The notes under the pieces were generated by a model that did no database searches, had not been told where the DNA came from, and saw only the letters and a list, made by a program, of their open reading frames with translations. Below are positions 10,101 to 19,887 of a stretch of DNA of 64,000 nt, one piece after another (position 1 is the first letter of the stretch; every line of letters starts with the position of its first letter). This DNA is from Allacma fusca (Eukaryota; Arthropoda; Collembola; Symphypleona; Sminthuridae): NCBI GenBank assembly GCA_947179485.1, contig OX359247.1, positions 28,682,801 through 28,746,800 on the forward strand, in the 5' to 3' direction. A program made the position numbers and the translations under genes.

Positions 10101-12101
10101 ACCAAACATGGTCAGGGAAGGCCATGTCAGGTGTTGTTACTATCCTTTGCTTCATTGAACTTCTACCGCTCCATTGTTTTACTTTTTGAAAGGTTGCAGG
10201 TGCAAAATGTAATTGATGCTTTTGCTTACAGTATGGGCTTTTTGCTTCGGTTTGTTTTTTTTGGTGTCATTTAATTCTCACAACTGGCAAAACATCAGTT
10301 ACTGCTGAGGGAATTATTAGAAACTAATTATTGTTAATGTCGGGCAGACGGAACTTTCCTATTAGTTACAAACGTATATGGGCTTCAAATTTCAAATATG
10401 GCATGTCTTTAAAATGGGCAAAATATCTGAACAAGGTATATAGGGTCTGGCATGGTTAAACCTTTTGCTAATACTTGTACAATAATAGCTTGACATGGAT
10501 GTGTATCTACTTATAAGTAATTATATAGTATGTAATAATTACCTTTATGTACTATTTTAACTTTAACGCATAGAATTTCCAAGTTATTAATTTCCAGCTC
10601 CTTCTGGTCTTTCTATTTATTTCAAATGGAGCTTGTAATACGAACGTGGATGTGGAAGGAGCGCAGTGTCTTAATTATTATAGTCTCTTTATCTCTCGGG
10701 GTTCTCGGGATATCGTAGATAGCATATTTATATAAAGATACTTCAGATGTGCAAAGGATTCCATCAAGTTTTCCACACATGCTGGGAGATATACAGAGGT
10801 TGAGTTGGAGTTAGTCGTCTCTAAATTGACTTGTGTATGTATCTGAAGCGTCCTGGTGAAACTTTTTAGCAGTGTTTACTTTTTGGGGTGTTTATCTAAG
10901 CACGTTTTTTTTTATTTTCCTTCAGGCTCATCACTTCCACACGGAGATTTTTCACCCCCTCTCAGTCCAAACTCCCGAAAGGACTCGGATACTCGGGAGG
11001 TTTCCAACTGCTGGACGGATAGACAATCTGCATTAGCCAGCAGGAAATCTGGATCCAATGAATCCGTGATTATTCCAGAGTGTAATCCTAGCGGACTCTA
11101 CCAAAGAACTCAGTGTGCTCAAGGTAAACAAATATGTGTTTTGAGTGAGGTTGCCATCGTGGTGGAAGTAACTCCTTCCCTATAAGCAATCATCTATGTT
11201 TGTTTTCCAGGGAAAGCATACTGTTGGTGTGTGTTTGAAGAGACTGGTCTGCAAATACCCTTAACGGTCGTCATTAACTCCACTCCTGACTGCGATAAAA
11301 AAGTTGCTGCGTACAAATCCATGAAAGGTATGGTGTAATGCTTTGAAATCTTGCTAATTATTTATGACTCCTCTCTATTTATCTTGATGTATCTAAATGG
11401 TTGATTGTGAGTGAAACTTGTTCCTATTTTTTTAAGGATGTTCGGGGCCGAAGAAGACGAAGTTCGTAACGGATTTAATGGCTACCCTATCCAAGAGTAT
11501 GCAAGAGGCTCTTAGCCAAGGGAAGAAAAGGTAGAATAGATTTAGTAGCTCTATAACTAAATCCATATTTAAAATTGTTCTTAAAAGTAGTAGTATTGAG
11601 AGTATGGGGTTTAACAAGGAAATAACTTAGAGGGATTTTTAATTAACTCCATTGGTTTTTAATATTTTTGACCAGACTTCCAGGCGACTTGGAGCACATG
11701 AATCCTCACGAGCAAGTTGCAAGATGGCATTACAATCGTTTGGACGCTAATAATAATGCGGTGAGTTTCTTTAACCTTATAATTTAGTCAATTTTGAAGG
11801 CTGTAGCCAATAAATATGAGCATTCATGATTGAATTCCTATTGTTGCAGATTCTCGAGCGAAAAGAATGGAAAGTATTTAAAAATGAGACTTCAGGGGAC
11901 CGTAACTTAAGAAGATGTGGGAAGAAATTGGGGAGAGTATGTGATGTGAATCAAGACCGAAAGATTACGCTGACAGAGTGGCTAGATTGTCTAGGAATTA
12001 AATCTTCGGAACAATCACAATCTTCCTCTCGCAAACCAGTGCATAGATCCAGCAGTCCAAGGACTGGGAAGAATCCCTTTACAGCTATTTTAAAACAATG
12101 A
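7074..12101 (+). CDS. SMOC: SMOC-family secreted modular calcium-binding protein (whole gene)
   Basis: Extracellular matrix protein of the SPARC/SMOC family; Drosophila magu (pentagone) and vertebrate SMOC1/2 modulate BMP/Dpp signalling at the cell surface. Coding exons are 7074-7181, 7810-8155, 8332-8430, 8655-8891, 9781-9822, 10926-11123, 11211-11327, 11437-11530, 11676-11760 and 11850-12101. Every junction is GT-AG and all phases agree, giving about 525 residues: signal peptide (1 to about 20), TY1 (61-128, CWCV core), a basic linker 129-151 that may bind heparan sulfate, an EC module (153 to about 259), a tail with HPFQLLKQ, TY2 (306-371, CWCV core), a second EC module (384-489) and a tail with NPFTAILKQ. 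Vertebrate SMOCs have an N-terminal follistatin/Kazal domain and a single EC module; here I see no Kazal domain and two EC modules. The first exon has a second copy at 981. The family call is secure; the exon 2 start and exon 5 left edge are the least certain points. Confidence 0.92.
7182..7809 (+). other. SMOC intron 1 (proximal), no exon seen
   Basis: About 630 bases between the signal-peptide exon and the TY1 exon. It contains TATGTATGTACATATGT words and AT-rich tracts near 7600-7710. Translating all forward frames gives no six-cysteine Kazal pattern. Confidence 0.5.
7810..8155 (+). CDS. SMOC: SMOC exon 2, first thyroglobulin type-1 domain
   Basis: A whole TY1 domain in one exon: DCAAERV opens it, then FIPNCRADGSYVPIQC, the CWCV core, and a final cysteine at protein residue 128 (six cysteines in all). 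A lysine/arginine-rich linker follows. The start at 7810 uses acceptor TTTTAAAAG, the only nearby acceptor whose phase (0) matches exon 1; acceptors at 7820, 7826 and 7841 are phase 1 and would need an unseen exon upstream. The donor is AAAAT|GTAAAG, phase 1. Residue 43 is an extra unpaired cysteine before the domain. Confidence 0.85.
8332..8430 (+). CDS. SMOC: SMOC exon 3, first helix of internal EC module
   Basis: Acceptor TTTTTGTAG and donor ACTG|GTAAGT, phase 1 on both sides. It encodes CNHADRAQFNLALIKTF, the amphipathic first helix of a SPARC-type EC module, and is equivalent to the CSGPKKTKFVTDLMATL helix encoded at 11437. Placement between TY1 and TY2 shows that the internal region is a full EC unit and not only an EF-hand pair. 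Confidence 0.75.
8655..8891 (+). CDS. SMOC: SMOC exon 4, internal EF-hand pair
   Basis: Acceptor GGATTCAAAG and donor AACC|GTAAGT, phase 1 on both sides. It encodes LSWKFDHLDKNKDNFLERNE, where residues 204-215 form a canonical 12-residue EF loop (D, N, D, E, E at positions 1, 3, 5, 9, 12). The second EF-hand, FCANGDKKITKKEW, is one residue shorter than its C-terminal equivalent and lacks the first Asp, so it is probably not a normal calcium site. The paired cysteines (232, 240, 255) match those of the C-terminal module. Confidence 0.85.
9198..9223. repeat. (AT)n tract in SMOC intron
   Basis: About 13 uninterrupted AT units, preceded by a shorter AT run at 9181-9188. Confidence 0.9.
9781..9822 (+). 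CDS. SMOC: SMOC exon 5, small tail exon
   Basis: A 42-base exon, phase 1 on both sides, encoding STRGMHPFQLLKQ. It echoes the protein's C-terminus (GKNPFTAILKQ), which argues that it is real. The donor is CAAG|GTAATT. A longer form starting at 9745 after acceptor CACTTTGTAG is also in phase and open; I cannot decide between them. Splicing exon 4 straight to exon 6 would also keep frame, so this exon could be optional. Confidence 0.6.
9901..9920. repeat. (CTT)n microsatellite in SMOC intron
   Basis: About six to seven CTT units. Confidence 0.9.
10926..11123 (+). CDS. SMOC: SMOC exon 6, linker and first half of TY2
   Basis: Acceptor TTTTCCTTCAG, donor CAAG|GTAAAC, phase 1 on both sides. A Ser/Pro-rich linker (PPLSPNSRKD) is followed by NCWTDRQSALASRK and VIIPECNPSGLYQRTQC, the first three cysteines of the second thyroglobulin type-1 domain. 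TY1 is encoded by one exon, whereas TY2 is split by an intron just before its CWCV core. Confidence 0.9.
11211..11327 (+). CDS. SMOC: SMOC exon 7, second half of TY2
   Basis: Acceptor TGTTTTCCAG, donor AAAG|GTATGG, phase 1 on both sides. It encodes GKAYCWCVFEETGLQIP and the last TY2 cysteine in STPDC. Confidence 0.9.
11437..11530 (+). CDS. SMOC: SMOC exon 8, first helix of C-terminal EC module
   Basis: Acceptor TTTTTTTAAG, donor AAAAG|GTAGAA; phase 1 in, phase 2 out. CSGPKKTKFVTDLMATL matches the start of the vertebrate SMOC EC domain (pattern C..GKK.EFI..LL). Confidence 0.88.
11676..11760 (+). CDS. SMOC: SMOC exon 9, start of EF-hand 1
   Basis: Acceptor TTTTTGACCAG, donor AATGCG|GTGAGT; phase 2 in, 0 out. 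It encodes HEQVARWHYNRLDANNNA, equivalent to the vertebrate SMOC segment before EF-hand 1. The EF loop (residues 437-448) is cut by the next intron and has Asn at position 5. Confidence 0.9.
11850..12101 (+). CDS. SMOC: SMOC exon 10, EF-hand 2 and C-terminus
   Basis: Acceptor ATTGTTGCAG, phase 0, ending in TGA at 12099-12101. It encodes VCDVNQDRKITLTEWLDC, a canonical EF-hand 2 with flanking disulfide cysteines, then a Ser/Arg-rich tail ending NPFTAILKQ. Confidence 0.92.
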   Translation: MLERKEWKVFKNETSGDRNLRRCGKKLGRVCDVNQDRKITLTEWLDCLGIKSSEQSQSSSRKPVHRSSSPRTGKNPFTAILKQ

Positions 12102-15100
12102 CTTTGAATGGTAGGAAAAAAGGATGGAAGTGTGTTCCAGATTATTTCTGGGAGAGCCCTACATAAATGACACGCTCTTCCTGTACTTGCTCCCTCCCCG
12201 TGCCGATAACCTCAAGCTTGTGAATATTATAATGCAAAATTTTGTAAATCCATAAACGTGATATAAATCAGAGAGTTTCCGTGTAGTTGGATTGTCCATG
12301 CTTTGCATATCAAAATGCCATCCTGCAATGTAAGAATAGAATACTTGTTAATTTATATGGGTAGATAAGGTTCCTTGGATAGTGTCACTTTTGTAACGTT
12401 TAAAACTGATGATTTATAAATGAGTTTTACAAGGACTCTTTTGGTAGTGAACTGTTTGCTCCGTAGTTGTTTACTCTTTTTTGAACTCCTTTCTCTGATT
12501 ACTCTTTAATAATAATAATTAAAGCAATTTGAGAGGCCGGAAAATCCTATTCCTCAATTAATCTGTAGTGATTAGCACGCATCCGTAATGTTTCCCCTTC
12601 AGGCCCATAAGTTAACAGATTTAAGATATTTTGCAAAAAATGTTTTAATTCTGGAAATTCAAGAACTTGAGGTGTTGATTTCAAAACAGAAAGTGCGACA
12701 TGACTTGACGTAATCTTCTCTTCGTAAATATTTTAGGAGAGGGAGGTGATCCACTTTTAAGTTATCTCAAGCAAGAGTACCGAAGAATGTTTAATATTCT
12801 CACAAATTATTCATGTTACTTCAAAATAACGAAGTACCAATTTATTCTACGATCTTTCTAAAATTTGTTTCAGTAGATGTCAATCCGAAAGCAAGTGTGG
12901 AATTTCGTATGGATAATTTGACTTATTGCTACTATGTATCAACAAGTGTTGAATTATTAATGATTTATTCAAAGTCATGTTTAATGTATAGCTTTTAGTA
13001 CGAGGCCCCGTATCTCGAGACTTTTGTTATGAAAATGATTTATTATAAATACAATGTGACCTCAAATAACCAAAATGTATTACGAAGTTGTCAACAAAAT
13101 TCCTAAGATAAACAGAGCAACCACCTAAAGATCAGGGTGCAACCAAAAGATTAAAGCAGATTCATATTCTATCAAAAGTCAAGTGAAAAGGTTAAGTGTA
13201 ACAGAATAGCCACATATCTTCAATGGTTTTTCATCTGCAACTGGTATCTGTACAGTTTATACCCCCTTTGAGTATTTTATTGATGCGGGCAGTTTTATAG
13301 TTTACAGCACTTATGAATCATAAGCCGATATAATTCAAATTCAAGTAATTGCCTAATTATTGTTGACGGAAGATATTTTGCGGAAGAAACTTGAGTGCCA
13401 TCTGTCGCTCAGTATTTTATACTGAATTAACAATCACAAAAATTACACCTACGTTTATTGAATAAACTGCCAGGAAATGATATTTCTACAAATAAAACAC
13501 CTGCTCCATATTGTCATACTATTTTGAACATGCAATTTGTGTGGAAGGAAAATGAGAAACCGTTGGTAGAAATAATTTTCAGCTCAAATTATTCACAAGC
13601 TTTTTCAACTTCTCATTTTAAATAATTCTACAGCCATTCAACAGCTAAACGTCGACAAAACCCGTACAAGCTTTCTATAAGCTATAAGAGTCCTGAAGAC
13701 TACAATCATTCGAGAAATGAAATTACACAAAAAAGAACTAGAAATTTTGAAAGTCCAAAATGACTACTTCCTTTGATTATGATTCTATTATCAAGCATTT
13801 CAAATTATTTGCACGAAAATTCACTTCTCGTTAAAAAGATACATTTCAGTATGGCTAACATTTTGCGTGGGCTAAGAAGCTTATGACTCAAACTTGATTT
13901 AGACCCATTGAAAGTATAATATACGGTCCGCACATACATAGTTTAGAACTGTAGTAATTTAAATTTGAATAAATAAACTGAGCTGGAATGAATATAATTG
14001 AAAAAATATTATTGGAAAAAAGTTGTGGACAGAAGTTTAGTAATGCAGAATTATCGATGAAAAAACGATTGTAACAAAATTTGCAATTCAAAACAGGAAC
14101 GACAGCTGGAGTTCCGCAGAAAGAAGGAAAATCCCTATTATGATAATGAAGGCACAAAATTACATAATGTAAGTTGGTAACTTACTTGGTAGCATTTTAA
14201 AATTTCTTCTATAGACCGTGTTACGGGTCATACTCCTAAATTAAGGTCTCCAATAATCAATCCTCCAAAGCTAACAAATTCTATTAACTGATTTTGACTG
14301 CTGTGACCTTGCAATTTGCTCTCACATTTAGTCATTTGAGTCATCGAGACTGTCCTTATGTATTATTACGGCTTGCACCCATTAATAATTGAGTAAGTAT
14401 TTCCTCAAGATTCTTCCAATTTCATTTCAATGAGCTGTGACAATGAGTGGCAATGTCAAATCCTGGGTCATATTTTTACACCAACAAATACATAACAACC
14501 CTATAAATCCGCCATGCGCGTATCATCTACATACTAATAGAAAAGAACCAACGAAAGGCATGAAGAATTTAAATCCGAGAGCTTTATTACGAATAAATTC
14601 GAAATGAATTTTCCCTAAAACTACTATTTACACGATAATACTAAATCCTTATGCCTAGTTACATACACACATAAAAATCACAGTTTTTGCAAAGAAACGG
14701 AATTTTAAAATTGTACGTTTACAACCTTTGTTTGAACTTAAATTCACTTTTTGAACTTTGCGTAATGATAAATAATAGCGGCATTATTATCATACATTAC
14801 TTACAATTGCCAGAATACTAACAACATATTTTGTTCCAGTACGAGATTGCATTTCTAAGCATTACAAACTTTCAGTATAGTGGTAGACTTCACATAATTT
14901 TTTTAAATTTTATAGACTACATGCACAAAACTCTCACAAATATGGATGGAAACGATTGAGATGACATTTTAAAGTGTTTGTTTAATTCATAGACATCTTG
15001 AGACGGAATTCCAAGTAGATGCTTGTGAACGACTCTAAATCCTATGTTTTAGCATTCATAGTTTCTAAAAGTATAGTTGAACTCTCTGGTCAGAGTTTAA

Positions 15101-15662
15101 TTAAGAAGGCACTCCAAGCTTAATACCCTACGATAGTTCTAAGTCCTACTACTATTTAGTACAGAGTACAAATCATGCAAAAAACTGTAAGTATCCGTAT
15201 TTTTATCTAAAAAGTTGATACACAATCTAATACTTGTCATTGACTGTTAAGCATTAAATGCTTCCAATACTTTTTCAGAATATAGCGGTGCGGTTTTAGA
15301 ATCTTCAATCTTCTCAGGATACAACGGATAAGAAGACAAGACTGTATTTTAAGTTGGAGCGTGATTTATAAACGGGCGAGAAAACAGCGTTTCGGAAATC
15401 ATCTCTAAATTTTTAGCCTCCTTGGTCAAAATATTCGCTCAAATTTTAAGTTTTTCTTGTAGTAGTTGATGGTACAAGTACCATAAAAATCAACGGAAGT
15501 TACATTCACAGTACAGTACATACGCAACGTAGATCCTCAATACCATTCTCTCCTCAAACATTCCCATTCCCAGCTATGTCAGTCTAATGTCGAGAATCCC
15601 AATTGCTTTGCAATCATTCGAGGAATTGTTTTTATGCGAGCAGTTGTAATATCCAGGAAGTT
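12102..15662. other. Convergent intergenic/3'UTR region between SMOC and the STMND1-like gene
   Basis: Both genes point into this AT-rich gap, so it should hold both 3' untranslated regions. There is no AATAAA close to the SMOC stop. The nearest candidate is ATTAAA at 12518-12523, and a clear AATAAA is near 13967. On the minus strand an AATAAA equivalent (TTTATT) occurs at about 14582. No coding exon or recognisable element was seen. Confidence 0.5.
12518..12523 (+). terminator. Possible SMOC poly(A) signal (ATTAAA)
   Basis: Common variant hexamer about 420 bases after the stop, just after an (AAT)n run. It was chosen only for its position. Confidence 0.2.
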
Positions 15663-15728
15663 TTACAAGTAATCAGGAGCGCTCGACTCGTCCTTCTCTG
15701 CTGTTTCAATCTCTCCACCATAGTCGTT
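15663..15728 (-). CDS. STMND1: STMND1-like exon 4 (C-terminus)
   Basis: Acceptor TTATTCCTAG, phase 0, stop TAA at 15663-15665. Acidic tail NDYGGEIETAEKDESSAPDYL minus its last residue fits the acidic C-termini of STMND1 proteins. Confidence 0.6.
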   Translation of the reverse strand, partial: NDYGGEIETAEKDESSAPDYL

Positions 15729-16727
15729 CTAGGAATAATAAATTAGTAAATACCAAGGTCATACGTACATATTAATACCTATGCATTCGTATTATACACT
15801 GCATTGATAATAATGTGGTAATGATTCGATACAGAGGATCTGTCTTACGGGATTAAATCCGCCGGAGTCAAACAAAGGTTTATGAACTCTTCCGGATTTT
15901 TGACGAGCACTTGCGACACGCTGATGAAGAACCTTTAAATTAATTTAAGGGGTAGAAATTGTAGCTTTTATTAAATTCTGAACATCAAGCGTACGTGTAC
16001 TAAGGTGTAATTATTTGAATTAGGAGAATTTATTTAAAAATAATTGGGAGCAAAGTAGTCACCATATTTCTCCTTTCGTTAGCTTGAAGCACCTTCTCTT
16101 GAATAGCTTCATGGGTTACGGGAAGAGCTTCATCTACTTGATCTTCAACCATTTTCCTTAAGCGTCGAGGGGGATGGCGCTTGATTAAAGATACCCCTCC
16201 AGTTTCCTCTCCTTCCTCCGCGGGTACTTCAAAAGCTACAGGTGCTGCTGGTACAGAAGGATCACAGATCATGACGGATTACTTAAGCCAAAGTAGCTCA
16301 CAGGAAATTAGTAAGAGAGATTAAACTATACTCTGTAGTAGAGAGAGAGAGAGAGAGACAGGATTAAGGTCTTACTGCTACGTCGATTCTGATTAACTTC
16401 CGAATCATCGTTAGTATTCTGGTCGAGGAAACCTATTCGGCCGCTGGGCTTAAGAGGAGGTAATTTTCCCAAGGGATTATTTGTAACTCCATTTTCAGCC
16501 CCATTTTGATACTTCTCATGAGCGGGTATTGTGCTGGCTTCCGACATTGTTGAATTTATGGATTCTTTACATTTTCCGTCTTCTTTGTTGTGATTATCGG
16601 CTATGTCATCGACTTTCCCGTTGGATCTACTTCTTGATTTATTTCTCTTCCCTTCCTTGACCTGCTGCTCGTTTTGGGGGGAGCTGACGGAATTGATCAC
16701 TTCACCTCGGGAACTTCCGCAACCCAT
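15663..16727 (-). CDS. STMND1: Stathmin-domain-containing protein 1-like (whole gene)
   Basis: Minus-strand coding exons 16376-16727, 16063-16247, 15849-15932 and 15663-15728 join with matching phases (1, 0, 0) and GT-AG borders to give 228 residues. The N-terminus MGCGSSR fits the N-myristoylation pattern (Gly2, Ser6) with a palmitoylatable Cys3. Residues about 20-117 are polar and low in hydrophobics. Exon 2 carries SLIKRHPPRRLRKM and then THEAIQEKVLQANERR, which resembles the stathmin-family helix (EEIQEKLEAAEERR type). Exon 3 has QRVASARQKSGRVHKP and exon 4 ends SSAPDYL. The MGCG start, the PP-RL-K motif and the stathmin-like helix in that order are as I recall them in vertebrate STMND1, a little-studied protein; that is my basis for the name. 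Stathmins bind tubulin; whether this protein does is not shown. It converges on SMOC. Confidence 0.6.
15849..15932 (-). CDS. STMND1: STMND1-like exon 3
   Basis: Phase 0 at both ends; donor TCCC|GTAAGA. Two acceptors keep frame: TTTAAAG (start 15932) and the more pyrimidine-rich TTCTTCATCAG (start 15917). It encodes RVASARQKSGRVHKPLFDSG. Confidence 0.55.
16063..16247 (-). CDS. STMND1: STMND1-like exon 2 (stathmin-like helix)
   Basis: The acceptor is a CAGCAG tandem (NAGNAG): the exon may start at 16247 or 16244, which adds or drops one residue without changing frame. The donor ATATG|GTGACT is phase 0. It contains VSLIKRHPPRRLRKM and a charged helix ending QANERR. Confidence 0.6.
16341..16358. 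repeat. (GA)9 in STMND1-like intron 1
   Basis: On the coding (minus) strand this is a TC tract inside a 128-base intron and may serve as its polypyrimidine region. Confidence 0.85.
16376..16727 (-). CDS. STMND1: STMND1-like exon 1 (myristoylated N-terminus)
   Basis: Starts at the MGCGSS methionine at 16727 and not the in-frame upstream Met at 16787, because myristoylation requires glycine directly after the initiator Met and the upstream stretch reads like untranslated sequence. The donor AGCA|GTAAGA is phase 1. The segment is rich in Asn, Ser, Lys and Glu and is probably disordered. Confidence 0.6.
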
Positions 16728-19027
16728 GTCTGACTCTGGACTTGGGCTCTGGAACATATGTGTTTTCAGAAAAAAAGCACTCACCATTATTACCTGGGAT
16801 GCGTGACATACCAGAATAAAATCCTAGACTCATAAAAATATCTTGATTATATTTGTTTTGCTCAAAGATGCTTCCGTTGTAATCCAATAAGGATTTATGG
16901 CTAGTGAAGTTTACCCCGTGTCTGGGCCATTTCTCTGGATCTAATCAATACATGTCCGATATAGTTTCAACTAATTAGACCTGGCTTCACTTTTTTTTTC
17001 CTCCTTCCTTTTGCTCTGCTCCACTTACGCTAATTTCAGCTGATACTCTCATCCCCGTGCGAAAAGTTACCATATGGATAGGTTACCATTCAGGTAGAAC
17101 CCGAGATTTGAAACAATAAAGACACTAGACTCATTCCTGAACTTTTCCTGACCCCAGAAGTCATTGTCTAACTTTTTCTCATCCCACCACATTGATTTTA
17201 GCTGGAGGGGAAGTAAATGTCATGGACTCAACGTCAGCCGTATAATTATTACAGAATTACTTACTATTGAATTTATTTAATTATTGTGAAATCCCATATA
17301 GACTTCCCGATACTCTATAATTAAATTAGTCATTAAGTGTGAGGAAAGCGTGAGTTTTGCACGCATGTGGAACATTTACTGTAATATTATTATTACAGGA
17401 GCCCTACTTTTCAACCATTTTGACCTAAAATGTTTTTAGAAGCATTGGAAATAAGATCTTAATTTTATACTATACTCAATTCGGCACTGCACATTTATTA
17501 CCTACATATAAATAAAATGATGGCTGGGACAAAGTCCCAGAGTCCATAGTTACAGTGAAATAAGTCTGGTATTTATTGATTGTAGTAATAGCTTTCACTT
17601 TCTTGCAGTCGGAGAAAATATGTACATTTTACTTACATATGTATGTGCATATTATTGATACATACATGTATACCATAAATTTCCCACGGAACAGACCCTG
17701 CAAAATTACTGTACAAAAATACAGGCTCCACAATATCCATCCCGTGATTTCCAACTTTAGTACGACGTCACTTAACTCTTGGATTTAAGAGACAACGATC
17801 TCTACCTGTCAAAATCGGCTTAGAAACTTTCTACTATAATGACTTCATAAATGACATAATTTTTAAACATTCAAAGGAAATGTCCCTACAAGTAATTTTT
17901 TTATTTGGACTCATCCCCTTCAATTCGATTCACTTAATGTTTTTCAAAGTTCAGTGAAAATGCTGCTCCATTCACGTTATTGCAGAATCAACATTTTTTA
18001 ATATATTTAAAAAAAATTACACAACCAGGAGATTATTGCTATCAGGTGCTATTGACTACACCTAATGTGCTTACTAATCGAATCACGTGTTTCAGTCAGA
18101 GGAAATCATGTCCCACTACCTATTACTTGCATGAGATACGATTGTAAGGGGTTCTGTAAACTTCAAAAACTATAGGGTTTTTTATCATTTCGTTTACATT
18201 TTTACAGATGTGCTAGTTACATACGTAGATTCTACTATTTTATAATATACACAACGTGAGAGGCATCGGCCTAGCTAATACATCCCAATCCCAATGGAAG
18301 CGTTCCGCAGGATTTGTCATAAATGCAAGACCATGCATTTTGCAACGTCAAGCTAATGACAGATAAACTCTGAACCCAGCAATACTATGAACTAGTTTTA
18401 AACCAATGAACGTAAAAAAAACATACATACATGACAAAAATGTAGGACAAATAAGGACCTGAAAAGATCCAATCTCCTGACCAACTTGAGATTTGCCCGG
18501 CAGGTCCGTAAATATACGTATGTACACAGAATAGTGGAAGATAAGGACTAGAGTAAAAATACGGCTGAGAATTTATTGTGTATACGCTTAAGTAAAAGTA
18601 CGAGTCTACGACGAATTAAATTTGTTGACTCTTGTACATCCAGAACTGGAACTATATGGATTTGTGGGAGTCCAACTCTGTACCATCAATGACTATCACC
18701 TTTGCATGTTTGCAATAAACAAAATAAACCTTGAGATGACAATTTCTTAGAACCACACAGATTGAAGATAATTTTTTATTGTTTTCCTTCACCTTCACTC
18801 CCACCCGCGTGCAAATGCCAATCCGATTTGTAGCACACTAATGGATCCTAATAAAAAAAATAAAAGGTAATCCTTTTGTGTGAACACAAACACTCGTACA
18901 CACTGGTCTATGGGGAAAAAAAGGGGAGATAAGAATCCTCCTGTGCCGTCCGCTCCAACTTTACGTAATAATAAATTAAATACTCAGCAAGCCGTTTTTC
19001 CCTTAAATTTAGCTCACCACTCGGTTT

Positions 19028-19044
19028 TCTTCTTCTTCTTCTTC
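19028..19044. repeat. (TTC)n microsatellite
   Basis: Short run of five to six TTC units. Confidence 0.8.
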
Positions 19045-19844
19045 TCAACACGACAATAGACTTTTTGAAGACTTTTCTTTCACCTTAGATAGTCTACTTG
19101 AAAGGAGCTTGAGAGACTTTGCGCCTGTTCTATGATAAAAAATGATTGGAAAATCATTGACACATGGGATCATGAACCCCGTATTGTTTATTAAGCTTCA
19201 CATGCACTTACGTCTCCTACGTTTCCATAGAGAATTCATTGATTGATATGCCAAACATTTGGAGTACCCTCAAGTGGTAGACGTGTTGTTGTACCTCATC
19301 CGTCACAGTGTCATAACGGTACATAAGGCGGTAACGAGACAAGACAACCGTTTGTCATCACACTACAAAATAACCACCCGCCGCACTCTAATTCCCCCAA
19401 TATATGTTTTCTGTGTCAAAATTCCCTGCAACATGACTCACTCATTTCCGCTATACCCATTGTTATAGACTTCTCCATTAATCAAAAAAATCAGGGACAT
19501 GCAAAAGCGTCCCCAAGAATTCTTATACACAAATTAATTATCGACACTTGTACTTTTGTTGCTTTTGCCAACTTCCCAAAATTCCCATTCAATACACTTT
19601 AGATAGATACTTACAGATGTAGATACTTGCAATTTATTCTTCCGAAGGAGACAAATTGCATAAATACCTGGTCACCTATGTACACCACCCGAAACCAACA
19701 CTACTTAATTTCGTTCAAGTACTTACCCGCTGGGAGATGCGTGTCTGATGCATAATGTAAATTAGGAAAAACTAAAGGCACAATTACCTATCGCACATTT
19801 TCGAGATATTGCTTCTAATAGGGCGTTAAGGTAGCTTACTAAGT

Positions 19845-19887
19845 GAATCCTGACCATGATTAGACCGTCTAATCATGGTCAGAATTC
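19845..19887. repeat. 43-bp near-perfect palindrome
   Basis: Arms 19845-19865 and 19867-19887 are reverse complements over 21 bases with one mismatch (19849 against 19883) and a single-base centre at 19866. The core word is CTGACCATGATTAGAC. No direct repeats or transposon ends were identified around it. Confidence 0.9.

Noticed and set aside
16728..16767. A GTGAGTGC...TTCCAG interval just before the STMND1-like ATG
   Set aside because: It would be an intron of only about 36 bases, too short to trust.
16603..16806. 67-codon + frame opposite the STMND1-like first exon
   Set aside because: Antisense shadow with no splice or family support.
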